64,000 bases of DNA, taken from Schaedlerella arabinosiphila. GTDB taxonomy: Bacteria > Bacillota > Clostridia > Lachnospirales > Lachnospiraceae. Shown piece after piece: positions 33,008 to 41,821 of the stretch; position 1 is the first letter of the stretch, and each line of letters begins with the position of its first letter. The stretch lies in assembly GCF_003885045.1 (NCBI RefSeq), contig NZ_RHJS01000002.1, forward strand, positions 2,046,001 to 2,110,000, written 5' to 3'. Below the pieces are notes generated by a model. That model saw nothing but the letters and a program-made list of their open reading frames with translations, did not search any database and was not told where the DNA came from. The position numbers and the translations under genes were made by a program.

Positions 33008-34105
33008 ATGCACGTAAAGAAAACAGGTTTCATCGGCCTGGGCCTGATCGGCGGCTCCATTGCTAAAGCCATCCGCCAGTATCATCCCGACTGTGAGATC
33101 CTCGCATTTGATAAAAATAAAGAAACACTGGCCCTGGCCGTACAGGAGGGGATCATCCACACCTCCTGCTCCTCCATTGACGACAATTTCCGGGACTGCG
33201 ATTATATCTTCCTGTGCGCTCCGGTCTCCTGTAACACAGCCTATCTAAGCCAGGTGAAAAACGTCCTTGGCCCGGACTGCATCCTGACGGACGTGGGAAG
33301 CGTCAAGACCTCCATCCATGAGAAGGCGGCCCTTCTGGGGCTGGAAGACCATTTCATCGGGGGGCATCCCATGGCCGGGTCGGAAAAAAACGGATTTGTC
33401 AACGCAAAGCCTCATCTGATCGAGAATGCCTACTATATCCTGACCCCTTCCGCAAAGGTGTCCGAGGAAAAGGTGCAGGCTTACCGCGCTTTCGCAGAGT
33501 CCTTGAAAGCGCTGCCCATCGTTCTGGACTACCGCCGGCATGATTATGTGACCGGAGCCATCAGTCATCTGCCCCACATCCTGGCGGCAAGCCTGGTGAA
33601 TTTTGTCCGGGAGCACGACACCCCTGAAGAGCTGATGAAGATGCTGGCAGCTGGCGGCTTCAAGGATATTACCCGCATCGCTTCCTCGTCTCCCGTCATG
33701 TGGCAGCAGATCTGCCTGAAAAACAGAGAACATATTTCCCAAATATTGGGGGAATTTATCCGGACTTTGACAGAGGCGAAAGAGGCGGTGGACCAGGGGG
33801 CGGAGCAGGCGCTCTATTCCATGTTCGAGACTTCCCGGGATTACCGCAATTCCATGCCTGAGTGTTCCTTCGGGCCGATCAAGAAGCAGTTTGCCGTATA
33901 CTGCGACATCATCGACGAGGCCGGGGGAATCGCCACCATCGCCACCATCCTGGCCAGCAACATGGTCAATATCAAGAATATCGGCATCATCCACAACCGG
34001 GAATTTGAAGAAGGGGTGCTGCGGATTGAATTTTATGATGAGGATGCCTCTGCCAAGGCAACCACGCTGCTGAAAAAACACCGATACATCGTATATGAGG
34101 TGTGA
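33008..34105 (+). CDS. tyrA: prephenate dehydrogenase with ACT domain
   Basis: A 365-residue TyrA. It oxidises prephenate to 4-hydroxyphenylpyruvate with NAD(P)+ in tyrosine synthesis. The Rossmann dinucleotide loop GLGLIGGSIA is at about residues 11-20; the substrate-site HPMAGSEKNGF lies near 120 and the conserved SHLPH near 195. Residues about 290-365 form an ACT-like regulatory domain (GGIATIATILASNMVNIKNIGI), the likely site of tyrosine feedback. It ends 35 bases before aroA, so both are one operon for aromatic amino acid synthesis. Confidence 0.93.
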   Translation: MHVKKTGFIGLGLIGGSIAKAIRQYHPDCEILAFDKNKETLALAVQEGIIHTSCSSIDDNFRDCDYIFLCAPVSCNTAYLSQVKNVLGPDCILTDVGSVKTSIHEKAALLGLEDHFIGGHPMAGSEKNGFVNAKPHLIENAYYILTPSAKVSEEKVQAYRAFAESLKALPIVLDYRRHDYVTGAISHLPHILAASLVNFVREHDTPEELMKMLAAGGFKDITRIASSSPVMWQQICLKNREHISQILGEFIRTLTEAKEAVDQGAEQALYSMFETSRDYRNSMPECSFGPIKKQFAVYCDIIDEAGGIATIATILASNMVNIKNIGIIHNREFEEGVLRIEFYDEDASAKATTLLKKHRYIVYEV

Positions 34106-34140
34106 ATTTAGAAGATCAATACAGAAAGGATCAATGCATT

Positions 34141-35436
34141 ATGGAATTAACGAATATCACCGGTTTAAAAGGAGAAGTCACGGTACCCGGAGACAAATCC
34201 ATCTCCCACCGAAGCATCATGTTCGGTTCCATCGCGAAAGGCACCACCGAGGTACACAATTTTCTCCAGGGGGCGGACTGCCTGGCCACCATCGACTGTT
34301 TCCGCAGGCTGGGAATCGAGATTGAGAACAAAGAGACCTCTATCCTCATACACGGGAAGGGACTGCACGGCTTAAGTGCGCCGGCAAATCTTCTGGATGT
34401 GGGGAACAGCGGCACCACCACGCGGCTGATCTCCGGGATTCTGGCCGGACAGCCTTTTGATTCCAAGCTGTCGGGGGATGAATCCCTGAACTCCCGTCCG
34501 ATGAAGCGGATCATGGACCCTCTGCGGCAGATGGGGGCCAATATCTCCAGTATCCTGCGCAACGACTGCGCGCCGCTCTTCATCACCCCTGCCCGGCTTC
34601 ACGGAATCCACTACGATTCTCCGGTGGCCTCCGCGCAGGTCAAATCCTGCATCCTGCTTGCCGGACTGTACGCGGACGGGGAAACCTCCGTGACAGAGCC
34701 AAGCCTGTCCCGTAACCATACGGAACTGATGCTGCAGGAATTTGGCGCAGACCTGCGCTTGATCCATGCCCTGGACGGCAGCACAAAGGCTACCGCTCTG
34801 ATCCGGCCCTGTGATGAACTGTATGGGCAGAAAATCACCGTGCCCGGGGATATTTCTTCGGCCGCTTATTTCATTGCCGCTGGGCTTCTCGTTCCGGATT
34901 CTGAGATCCTGATCCGAAACATCGGCATCAACCCGACCCGGGCCGGCATTCTGAATGTGTGCGAGGAGATGGGGGCTGATATCTCGCTTCTGAATCAGCG
35001 GAAGGAAGGGGGCGAACCGGTTGCCGACATCCTGGTGCGTACAAGTCGGCTGCACGGAATCACGATCAAAGGAGAGATCATCCCTACTTTGATCGACGAG
35101 ATCCCCATCATTGCGGTCATGGCTGCCCTTGCCGAGGGAACCACCTTCATCCGGGATGCGGAGGAGTTAAAGGTCAAAGAGTCGGACCGCATCGAGACGG
35201 TCACCGACAACCTGAAAGCTATGGGATGCGACGCCATCCCCACCGCAGACGGTATGGTGATCCGGGGCGGCAGACCGTTACACGGGGCGGCCATCCACAC
35301 CCTTTTAGACCACCGGATCGCCATGGCATTCAGCATTGCGGCCCTGACGGCAGAAGGGCATACCAAGATCCTGGACAGCCATTGCGTGGACGTGTCCTTT
35401 CCGGGATTTTATGATACATTTGAGAATCTGCTGTAG
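34141..35436 (+). CDS. aroA: EPSP synthase (3-phosphoshikimate 1-carboxyvinyltransferase)
   Basis: A 431-residue AroA. It joins shikimate 3-phosphate and phosphoenolpyruvate in the sixth step of the shikimate pathway, in the cytoplasm. Visible motifs are PGDKSISHRS near residue 17, GNSGTTTRL near 90, the RPM segment, and KVKESDRIE near 345 with the catalytic acidic residues. The ATG at 34141, with AGAAAGGA upstream, gives the standard N-terminus (MELTNIT); an upstream GTG overlapping the tyrA stop would add 13 atypical residues. The frame is intact. It follows tyrA directly and is closed by a strong terminator. Confidence 0.93.
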   Translation: MELTNITGLKGEVTVPGDKSISHRSIMFGSIAKGTTEVHNFLQGADCLATIDCFRRLGIEIENKETSILIHGKGLHGLSAPANLLDVGNSGTTTRLISGILAGQPFDSKLSGDESLNSRPMKRIMDPLRQMGANISSILRNDCAPLFITPARLHGIHYDSPVASAQVKSCILLAGLYADGETSVTEPSLSRNHTELMLQEFGADLRLIHALDGSTKATALIRPCDELYGQKITVPGDISSAAYFIAAGLLVPDSEILIRNIGINPTRAGILNVCEEMGADISLLNQRKEGGEPVADILVRTSRLHGITIKGEIIPTLIDEIPIIAVMAALAEGTTFIRDAEELKVKESDRIETVTDNLKAMGCDAIPTADGMVIRGGRPLHGAAIHTLLDHRIAMAFSIAALTAEGHTKILDSHCVDVSFPGFYDTFENLL

Positions 35437-35493
35437 TGCTTTTGCAGCCTTGAACACCTGCTGCGGACAAGCTTTCCGCATATGACGGTATAT

Positions 35494-35522
35494 AAAAAAA
35501 CCTGCCGGCGGCAGGTTTTTTT
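35494..35522. terminator. bidirectional terminator between aroA and the PIN gene
   Basis: CCTGCC and GGCAGG across a 3-base loop, with seven A before and seven T after, so it works for aroA on the plus strand and for the convergent PIN gene on the minus strand. Confidence 0.9.
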
Positions 35523-35529
35523 ATATATC

Positions 35530-36096
35530 TTACAGACATCTGCGCAGGGAAGCGAATCTGCTCTTTGCCTTGATATTGTGATCCGCTGACAGCTTCTGCA
35601 TCCACTGCCTGTCCTCCTCCTTGTACGGTTCCTTCCAGAACCGTTTGATAAACTTGATAACCTGGCTTTTCAACGACCAGTTCAAATCTGACGCAAGGTT
35701 CACAGCGTTAAAATCATCTACTGTTTGAAGTTCATCCGCCTCCCCCAATAAATACCGCAAAATCAATAACTCCGCAAATGTAAAAGGCATCACCTCATAC
35801 TCGAGCTGCAATAAAGACATATAGGGCCCGCCTGGTTTGATATCATCTGTGACAAGGGAATAGGCACCGATTGTCTGCGCAAGGGAAATTGCATATACCT
35901 CTCCCAGATCACCAGTTCCGTACAACAGCCGATTTTCATCCACATTGTTTTGAAACATTTTGAGTACCGATTGACTTTCTACGCTTCGAATCTGTTCATA
36001 AATAAATACACCCTCTTCAAAAAAATCAAACAATATCTGCTGGCGGCCGGCACGGTAGAGATGAATCATCACATTCGTATCCAACGAGGCTTTCAA
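35530..36096 (-). CDS. PIN-domain-like protein (third gene of an XRE/peptidase module)
   Basis: A 188-residue protein. The N-terminus SLDTNVMIHLY has the first acidic residue of a PIN nuclease fold, GDLGEVYAISLA near 62-73 gives the central Glu, and YSLVTDDIKPG near 80-90 gives the final Asp pair. PIN proteins are Mg-dependent RNases and often the toxin of toxin-antitoxin pairs. The C-terminus is a long basic helical extension. The start overlaps the stop of the ImmA/IrrE gene by 4 bases, so it is cotranslated with that peptidase and the XRE regulator. Whether it is a toxin is an inference from family and context. Confidence 0.8.
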   Translation of the reverse strand: MKASLDTNVMIHLYRAGRQQILFDFFEEGVFIYEQIRSVESQSVLKMFQNNVDENRLLYGTGDLGEVYAISLAQTIGAYSLVTDDIKPGGPYMSLLQLEYEVMPFTFAELLILRYLLGEADELQTVDDFNAVNLASDLNWSLKSQVIKFIKRFWKEPYKEEDRQWMQKLSADHNIKAKSRFASLRRCL

Positions 36097-36911
36097 TCTT
36101 CCAGTCCTCCTATCAGTTCATCAAGGTCGTCATCTTTCTGCCTGCGGCAAACCAGTTTGTCACTGATATCTTCCATTGTCAGATGGCAGCAGTCCAAAGC
36201 CTTTTCAAGCGTCTCTCTTGGGATGGCATTGTGGTTATAATTATAGATCACATAATCTATATACTCATATGGAATCTCAATTTCCCTGGTGATCTCATTT
36301 AAACGTCCATTTCCTCCGACACACCGCAGGAGATTCCCCACACGTGACTGATTTCGCTCATTATCCAGCCTGACTCTTTCATCACAGCCGATCTTCCCCA
36401 GGTTCTCCAGACGATTCAATGCCATATCAAAGCTTACATGGAACTCAGACATCATCCTTGCTATGTCCATTGCGGACAATCTGTTTTTCCTGAATTTTTC
36501 CACTTCCAGATCCAGGAATTTGTCTACTTCATCTCCTGGCATCAATAAACATGCCGCAAAATAATTGGCCTCCTGTTCGATTTTATCCGTACTTTTTCCC
36601 GATATCGTAAATGCATCATCTATACATGACACCGTACTTTCCAGATGGAGAATGGCATGCCCAATCTCGTGTGCCAGTGTGAAAATCTCTCTCGATAAGC
36701 GGCTGCATGTATTGGTAAAAATAATCGTATCCGCTTCTCTTTTCAGGACAAAACCAAGATCGGCCTCCCTGCCGAGGGGATATCTCAGCAATTTGCAGCC
36801 GAATCGGTCGCATTCTCTGAATAAATTGATAATTCCATAACGGCTGACTTTACATTTTTCACGAAAAGACTCTGCTTTGATCCGTATTTCCCTTTTTCTA
36901 TGATTTTGCAT
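36093..36911 (-). CDS. ImmA/IrrE-family metallopeptidase
   Basis: A 272-residue protein with the zinc motif HEIGHAILH (His81, Glu82, His85) and a downstream Glu-rich segment EQEANYFAACLLMP that supplies the third ligand, as in ImmA/IrrE (COG2856) proteases. ImmA cleaves the phage-type repressor ImmR in the ICEBs1 system, and relatives pair with XRE proteins in mobile elements and proposed toxin-antitoxin modules. Here an XRE gene lies 11 bases upstream and a PIN gene overlaps downstream by 4 bases. The likely job is to cleave the XRE repressor or the PIN protein under some signal. Confidence 0.9.
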   Translation of the reverse strand: MQNHRKREIRIKAESFREKCKVSRYGIINLFRECDRFGCKLLRYPLGREADLGFVLKREADTIIFTNTCSRLSREIFTLAHEIGHAILHLESTVSCIDDAFTISGKSTDKIEQEANYFAACLLMPGDEVDKFLDLEVEKFRKNRLSAMDIARMMSEFHVSFDMALNRLENLGKIGCDERVRLDNERNQSRVGNLLRCVGGNGRLNEITREIEIPYEYIDYVIYNYNHNAIPRETLEKALDCCHLTMEDISDKLVCRRQKDDDLDELIGGLED

Positions 36912-36922
36912 AACAGCTCCTT

Positions 36923-37255
36923 CTATATCTCCGTATCATGCTGCAGTTTCATATAGAGATGCTTGTTTGCATAAAACAGGTCCAGCATATCGAATATTTT
37001 TTGTGAAGACGAATTTTCAGAGCCCCCTCGATAGGCAACGGCCGGAGGTTCATCCAAAACCCTTGTGATATCTCCAACTGCTGCATCCAAAACCGCTGCA
37101 ATCCGGGAAAGCAGCTCAAGCGTAATTTGATTCGTTCCTTTCTCAATGCGGGCATACTTCTGCCTGCTGACTCCGATCTGTTCAGCCATCTGCTCCTGTG
37201 TGAGATGCTTTGCATGTCTCAATGCCTTGATGCGGCTTCCTAATAATGCATTCAT
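36923..37255 (-). CDS. XRE-family transcriptional regulator
   Basis: A 110-residue protein. Residues about 8-65 form an XRE helix-turn-helix (LTQEQMAEQIGVSRQKYARIEKG, split here by position only), and the rest is a charged helical tail. It is the first gene of the three-gene module, behind a TTGACA-N16-TACAAT promoter and an 8-bp inverted repeat that could be its operator. It probably represses its own operon and is the natural substrate or partner of the ImmA/IrrE peptidase encoded next to it. Confidence 0.9.
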   Translation of the reverse strand: MNALLGSRIKALRHAKHLTQEQMAEQIGVSRQKYARIEKGTNQITLELLSRIAAVLDAAVGDITRVLDEPPAVAYRGGSENSSSQKIFDMLDLFYANKHLYMKLQHDTEI

Positions 37256-37318
37256 TGGATTCCCTCCATTCTTCCTGTAACCAATTTACATATCATTTTT
37301 ACCGCCCTCTGTAATTTC

Positions 37319-37372
37319 ATTGTATCACCAGATCGCTCTTTGTCAACCAAAATGTTATAAAACCATAACATT
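37319..37372 (-). promoter_or_regulatory. promoter and operator-like palindrome of the XRE module
   Basis: On the minus strand TTGACA (37346-37341), 16 bases, then TACAAT (37324-37319). Just upstream AATGTTAT (37351-37358) and ATAACATT (37365-37372) form a perfect inverted repeat with a 6-base gap, a plausible site for the XRE dimer. Confidence 0.75.
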
Positions 37373-37425
37373 ATATTCCATATATGGACTGAATTTAACG
37401 CAAAAGTTCTTTTGAGCTACCAGAA

Positions 37426-38295
37426 TCACGTGCATTCCTCCAGCATTTCCTGTACAGTCTTTCCGTAAACCGGATGCCGCCGATAAGGGGCGATTTCGCA
37501 GAGAGGCTCCAGTACAAACCGCCGCTTGTGCATCTCCACATGTGGAATGCACAGCTCGTCGGATTCCAGAATCAGGTCATCGTAAAAAATAAGGTCCAGA
37601 TCCAATGTGCGCGGCCCCCAGTGTATGATCCGCTCTCTCCCCGCCTCCTGCTCGATCCTGTGGAGTTCCTCCAAAAGCTCCTCAGGCGTCAGCAGCGTGC
37701 GGAGACTGAGACAGGCATTCAGGAAATCCTCCTGCTCCGTCATACCGTAGGGGGCAGTCTCATAATACTTGGAGACCTGTTCCACCGCCCCCGTACAAGA
37801 GGATCTGTCCCCTTCCTCTCCATTGTTCTCCCCCCCTTTGGCCGGAAACAGCGGAAGGGAATCCAGAGCCTTCACCGCCTGATCCAGATACGCCTTCCTG
37901 TCTCCCATATTGGAGCCCAGGGCGATATATGCCCTGTGCCACTGCCGCAGGATTTCCACGGAAACCGTTTCCAACGGAAGGCCAATGGGCGCCCAGGGCT
38001 TTTTCACCTCCAGCCGCACCTTTTCCAGGCCTGGAATGTGAATCAGCAGTTCTTCCGCCAGGCATTCCGCCGCACGTTCGATCAGCGAGAATGTATGCTC
38101 TCTCATGAACATATCTATGAACCGGCAGACCTCCCCGTAATCCGTGGACGCGCTCAACGCATCCGTTTTCCCCGCCCTTCGGGTATCCGTATACAAAACC
38201 GCAGACACCAGAAACTTCTGTCCCAGTTTATTTTCCTCCGGAAACACGCCGTGCCTTGCAAATACTTCCAGATTTTCGATTTTTATTTTGTCCAT
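37426..38295 (-). CDS. folK: FolB-FolK fusion: dihydroneopterin aldolase / HPPK
   Basis: A 289-residue bifunctional folate enzyme. Residues 1 to about 118 are the FolB aldolase (NLEVFARHGVFPEEN, then KPWAPIGLPLETVSVEI); the remainder is FolK pyrophosphokinase, beginning YIALGSNMGDR and with GPRTLDLDLIFYDD, the metal- and ATP-binding block. The two steps convert dihydroneopterin to 6-hydroxymethyl-dihydropterin and then to its diphosphate. A Gly/Glu-rich insertion (AKGGENNGEEGDRSS) follows the FolK start and is probably a surface loop. The ATG at 38295 with GGAAAG upstream avoids an overlap with folP. It is the last gene of the folate operon. Confidence 0.92.
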   Translation of the reverse strand: MDKIKIENLEVFARHGVFPEENKLGQKFLVSAVLYTDTRRAGKTDALSASTDYGEVCRFIDMFMREHTFSLIERAAECLAEELLIHIPGLEKVRLEVKKPWAPIGLPLETVSVEILRQWHRAYIALGSNMGDRKAYLDQAVKALDSLPLFPAKGGENNGEEGDRSSCTGAVEQVSKYYETAPYGMTEQEDFLNACLSLRTLLTPEELLEELHRIEQEAGRERIIHWGPRTLDLDLIFYDDLILESDELCIPHVEMHKRRFVLEPLCEIAPYRRHPVYGKTVQEMLEECT

Positions 38296-38338
38296 CTTTC
38301 CTCTCCCTCCCCCAAATCCTTTCCTGACTCCCTCTGTT

Positions 38339-39154
38339 TTACAGGTCATGTACCCGCAGGATCGCTTCGGTCATTTTTACCGCCCGGGCATTTGCCTTCA
38401 CATCATGAACCCTGACAAACGAACAGCCGCTTTGCACGCCCATCACCGTTGTCACCAGAGTTCCCTCTTCCCTCTCATCTGCAGGGAGATCCAGAGTCAG
38501 TCCGATGACCGACTTTCTTGAAGTTCCCAAAAGCAGGGGATACCCCAGTCGATTCAATTCCCCCAGGTTTTTCAGCATTTCCAAATTCATTTCATAGGTT
38601 TTTCCAAAACCAATGCCCGGGTCCAGGATGATCTGCTCCTCCCGGATGCCTGCTGCCTTCGCCAGATTCACAGATTCCTGCAGATCCTCAAGAACCTCCG
38701 GAAGAAACGCCCTGTACTCTGCCTTCTCCCGGTTGTGCATCAGGCAGCAGGGTACGCCGTATTCTGCGATTAACCGGCCCATATCCGGGTCATATTTGAG
38801 CCCCCAGACATCGTTGACCAGATCCGCCCCCGCTTCCAGGGCGGCGCGGGCCACCTGGCTTTTGTAGGTATCTACAGAGACCGGCACGTCAAATTCCTGT
38901 TTCAGCCTACGGATCACAGGAACCACACGCCGGATCTCTTCCTCCTCTGTGATGCGCACATGTCCCGGCCGTGTGGATTCCCCTCCCACATCCAGAAGAT
39001 CCGCCCCGTCTTGAAGCATTTCCTCCCCGTGCCGCAGCGCATCGTCCAGATCCTGAAAACGCCCTCCGTCTGAAAAAGAGTCTGGGGTCACATTGAGTAT
39101 CCCCATAATATAAGTCCTGTGTCCGGTGTCAAATGTTTTTCCGCCTATCTGCAT
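38339..39154 (-). CDS. folP: dihydropteroate synthase
   Basis: A 271-residue DHPS, a TIM-barrel enzyme that joins hydroxymethyl-dihydropterin diphosphate with p-aminobenzoate. The signature GILNVTPDSFSDGG starts near residue 17, the second DHPS segment DVGGESTRPG lies near 55, and LLGTSRKSVIG near 208. It is the sulfonamide target. It stands between folE/HD genes and the folB-folK fusion, and its product feeds folC. The folate operon order is folC, folE, HD protein, folP, folBK, all on the minus strand. Confidence 0.95.
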   Translation of the reverse strand: MQIGGKTFDTGHRTYIMGILNVTPDSFSDGGRFQDLDDALRHGEEMLQDGADLLDVGGESTRPGHVRITEEEEIRRVVPVIRRLKQEFDVPVSVDTYKSQVARAALEAGADLVNDVWGLKYDPDMGRLIAEYGVPCCLMHNREKAEYRAFLPEVLEDLQESVNLAKAAGIREEQIILDPGIGFGKTYEMNLEMLKNLGELNRLGYPLLLGTSRKSVIGLTLDLPADEREEGTLVTTVMGVQSGCSFVRVHDVKANARAVKMTEAILRVHDL

Positions 39155-39248
39155 CCTGTTCTCCTTCCGGTATGGTTATCGTGTATTTTTTCACTGCCGA
39201 TACGATGGAACGCCCCTGTGTATCGAAAACGGTCAGGTTGGTTCATCT

Positions 39249-39743
39249 TTAAATCAAACCATGGAAATTGGAATTTTTCCTGCCGGCATCCCAGCTGCAT
39301 TCCTCCTGTGCTTTGCATGCAAAACAATTCCGCGACAGCTTGTCGCTTGTATAGATCAGCTTCTCCAGCGCCTCCATGCCCTCCCGCAGCCTGCGGTGTC
39401 CCAGGACGGCCCGGAGTATGGAAGCCTTCTCCCCTTCCGAAAAGGCGTCCCCTGCAGCTTCGTTTAAAATCACCTCCGCGATCTCTGCGGATGCCTTTTC
39501 ATGAGGAATCCCTTCTGTGTACTGGCGGTATTTTCCGATATCATGCAGAAACGCAGCCCCGTAGATCACCTCTTTGCGGATTCCCAGCTTCTGCTCCAGG
39601 TTCTGGATGTAGGCGATCCGGGCCACGTCCAGCAGATGCCCGATCTGGTGGCAGCAGAAGATCCTTTCTTTTTCCGCCTCGGCCAGTTTCTGATAGTATT
39701 TTGCATACAGCGGATGGTTCCAGATTTTCTCAATTACATGCAT
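39249..39743 (-). CDS. HD-domain phosphohydrolase in the folate operon
   Basis: A 164-residue HD-family protein. Metal ligands are His36 (CCHQIGHLLDV), the His67-Asp68 pair in FLHDIGKYR and a further His in GHRRLRE. HD proteins remove phosphates from nucleotides or similar substrates. Three cysteines near the C-terminus are notable. The gene lies between folE and folP, and no separate enzyme for dihydroneopterin triphosphate dephosphorylation is seen in this operon, so that step is a reasonable guess for its job. The sequence alone does not show the substrate. Confidence 0.8.
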   Translation of the reverse strand: MHVIEKIWNHPLYAKYYQKLAEAEKERIFCCHQIGHLLDVARIAYIQNLEQKLGIRKEVIYGAAFLHDIGKYRQYTEGIPHEKASAEIAEVILNEAAGDAFSEGEKASILRAVLGHRRLREGMEALEKLIYTSDKLSRNCFACKAQEECSWDAGRKNSNFHGLI

Positions 39744-39767
39744 TTTGCAGCCCCCTTTCTCTTTCCT

Positions 39768-40331
39768 TTACCTGCTGCACCCAAGCATTGCGTAAAATGT
39801 ATGTACCAGCTCCGGCTCCTCCAGAAAACAGCCTCGTTTTGCAGCTGTCACGGTCCTGCTGCCGGGCTTTTTGATGCCCCGCATGGTCATGCACATATGC
39901 TCCGCCTCAACCATCACCATGGCCCCCTTCGGGCGGAGCTCCTGCATCAGCGCATCCGCAATCTGCCCGGTCAGCTGTTCCTGGATCTGGGGCCTCCTGG
40001 CATAGACCTCCACAGTCCGGGCCAGCTTGCTTAAGCCCACTACCCGCCCGTTCGGAATATAGGCGATATGCGCCTTCCCGAAAAAGGGCAGCAGGTGGTG
40101 TTCGCAGGTCGAGTAAAATACAATATCCTTTTCCAGCACCATCCCCTGCTCCTCAGCCTGAAATGTTTTCTGAAGATGGGTCTGGGCCGTCTCTTCCAGC
40201 CCTCCGTAGAGCTCCTCACACATTCTGGCGATCCTCTCGGGCGTTTCTGCCAGCCCTTCCCGCCCGGGGTCCTCTCCGATCCCTTCCAAAAAGAGCCGCA
40301 CTGCCTGTTTTATCTTCTCCTGATCCATCAT
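39768..40331 (-). CDS. folE: GTP cyclohydrolase I
   Basis: A 187-residue FolE, which opens GTP to give 7,8-dihydroneopterin triphosphate, the first step of folate synthesis. The zinc cysteine and histidines are in [10 protein letters not shown], with the partner cysteine in HMCMTMRGI near residue 150. The ATG at 40331 (or the adjacent ATG) follows GGAAGGAAG and gives the usual start ([10 protein letters not shown]); 26 codons of open frame upstream lack a site. Length is typical. It lies 81 bases after folC. Confidence 0.95.
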   Translation of the reverse strand: MMDQEKIKQAVRLFLEGIGEDPGREGLAETPERIARMCEELYGGLEETAQTHLQKTFQAEEQGMVLEKDIVFYSTCEHHLLPFFGKAHIAYIPNGRVVGLSKLARTVEVYARRPQIQEQLTGQIADALMQELRPKGAMVMVEAEHMCMTMRGIKKPGSRTVTAAKRGCFLEEPELVHTFYAMLGCSR

Positions 40332-40412
40332 GCTTCCTTCCTCTCTCCTTACAGACACTTTGGGAAGAATCTGTAAAAGAATGAATCCTTCACAGTTCCT
40401 TCGGAACAATCC

Positions 40413-41696
40413 TCACTGCACAATTTCCATAATCCTGCCCAGATAGGACAGAGACCCAAACGCCAGGATCACATCTTCATCCCCTGCGTCTTCCATGGCT
40501 TTCTCCACCGCCCGGTCTATGTCCTCCATGGCCAGAACCCTTCCTCTGCAATAAGGCTCCGCCGCTTTTTTCAGTTCCTTTGCAGGCAGGGTGCGCCCTT
40601 CCTCCGGCAGATCCACCGTGTAGATCCTCTCTGCCAGCGGAGCCATGATTTCCGCAATCTTTTCATACTCTTTGTCCCGAAATACCCCCATAATAAACAG
40701 CAGTCTCCGACCGGGAAAATACCGCTCCATGGAGTCTTTAAGCCACCGGGCCCCGTCCGCGTTGTGGGCCCCGTCCACGATCCATACCGGGGCTTCCCTG
40801 AGACAGGTAAACCGACCCGGCCACCTGGTTTTCTCAAAACCTCTGCGCAGATCCTCCTCCCGGATCTTGATTCCTTCGGCAGTCTCCACTGCCCGTACGG
40901 CTTCCCATGCGGTCACCGCGTTCACCGCCTGACAGGCTCCTGCCATGCGGATGTTCAGATTTTTCAGGCCCCCCAGGGAAAGGGTCTGCCCCCGGTAGCC
41001 CTCCTGCGTGACAGCCCCCTCCTCCGGCTTTGCAAAGAAGATCTCACAGCCCTGCAGCGCGGCCTGCTTTTTCAGAACCATTTGTACCTCCGGCTGCTGG
41101 GGCGCGGATACCACGATACAGCCGGGCTTGATGATGCCTGCCTTATGCTTTGCGATGGCCTCTGCCGTATCTCCCAGAAAGCCCATATGGTCCCGGCTGA
41201 TGGATGTGAAAACAGCCACTGCCGTATTCCGGACAATGTTGGTGGCGTCCTCTTCCCCACCCAGCCCGGTCTCCAGCACCACAAACCGGCACCGCTTTTT
41301 TCTGAAATACAAAAAAGCTACTGCGGTCTCAATCTCAAACACAGTAGGGCCGGACAGCCCTCTTGCCTCCATACGCACAATAGCTTTCTGAATTTCTTCA
41401 ACCAGTTCTGCAAATTCCTCTTCCGGAATCCATTGTCCATCTATCTGAATCCGCTCCAGATAGGATACTACAGTCGGTGAAATATATCTCCCGGTCCGAA
41501 ATCCTGCCTCACTGAGAATCGTAGAAATAAAAGCAAGCACAGACCCTTTTCCGTTCGTCCCCGCAATATGTATGAACCGGAGTTCCTCCTGAGGGTCTCC
41601 CAGCTCATGCAGAAGCTCGCGAACCGCATCCAAGCCAAGTACACTTCCGTATTTCGACACTTCGTCCAAATATACCCTTGCTTCTTTATAGGTCAC
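40413..41696 (-). CDS. folC: folylpolyglutamate / dihydrofolate synthase
   Basis: A 427-residue Mur-ligase-family enzyme that adds glutamate to dihydropteroate and to folates using ATP. The P-loop is GTNGKGSVLAF near residue 47; the second ATP site HMGFLGDTAEAIAKHKAGI is near 170, and the C-terminal domain has VDGAHNADG near 300. It is the first gene of the folate operon, preceded by a palindrome at 41731-41768. Whether it is bifunctional (FolC) or only an FPGS cannot be told, but the operon argues for both activities. Confidence 0.93.
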   Translation of the reverse strand: MTYKEARVYLDEVSKYGSVLGLDAVRELLHELGDPQEELRFIHIAGTNGKGSVLAFISTILSEAGFRTGRYISPTVVSYLERIQIDGQWIPEEEFAELVEEIQKAIVRMEARGLSGPTVFEIETAVAFLYFRKKRCRFVVLETGLGGEEDATNIVRNTAVAVFTSISRDHMGFLGDTAEAIAKHKAGIIKPGCIVVSAPQQPEVQMVLKKQAALQGCEIFFAKPEEGAVTQEGYRGQTLSLGGLKNLNIRMAGACQAVNAVTAWEAVRAVETAEGIKIREEDLRRGFEKTRWPGRFTCLREAPVWIVDGAHNADGARWLKDSMERYFPGRRLLFIMGVFRDKEYEKIAEIMAPLAERIYTVDLPEEGRTLPAKELKKAAEPYCRGRVLAMEDIDRAVEKAMEDAGDEDVILAFGSLSYLGRIMEIVQ

Positions 41697-41730
41697 GTTA
41701 AAGTCGTTTCCTTTCTTTATGTTTTCCTTG

Positions 41731-41768
41731 CGGCAGCAGTTTTCATGTCAGAAAAAAAACTGCTGCCG
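41731..41768. other. 13-bp perfect inverted repeat upstream of folC
   Basis: CGGCAGCAGTTTT and AAAACTGCTGCCG around a 12-base gap, between the transporter stop codon and the folC start. On the minus strand the T-run is in the loop rather than after the stem, so it may be a weak terminator of the transporter gene, or an operator or leader hairpin of the folate operon. Confidence 0.5.
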
Positions 41769-41821
41769 TCAAACATCATATCACTTCCCGGGGAATCCTA
41801 CAAGTAAAACTTGTTCTCCCT

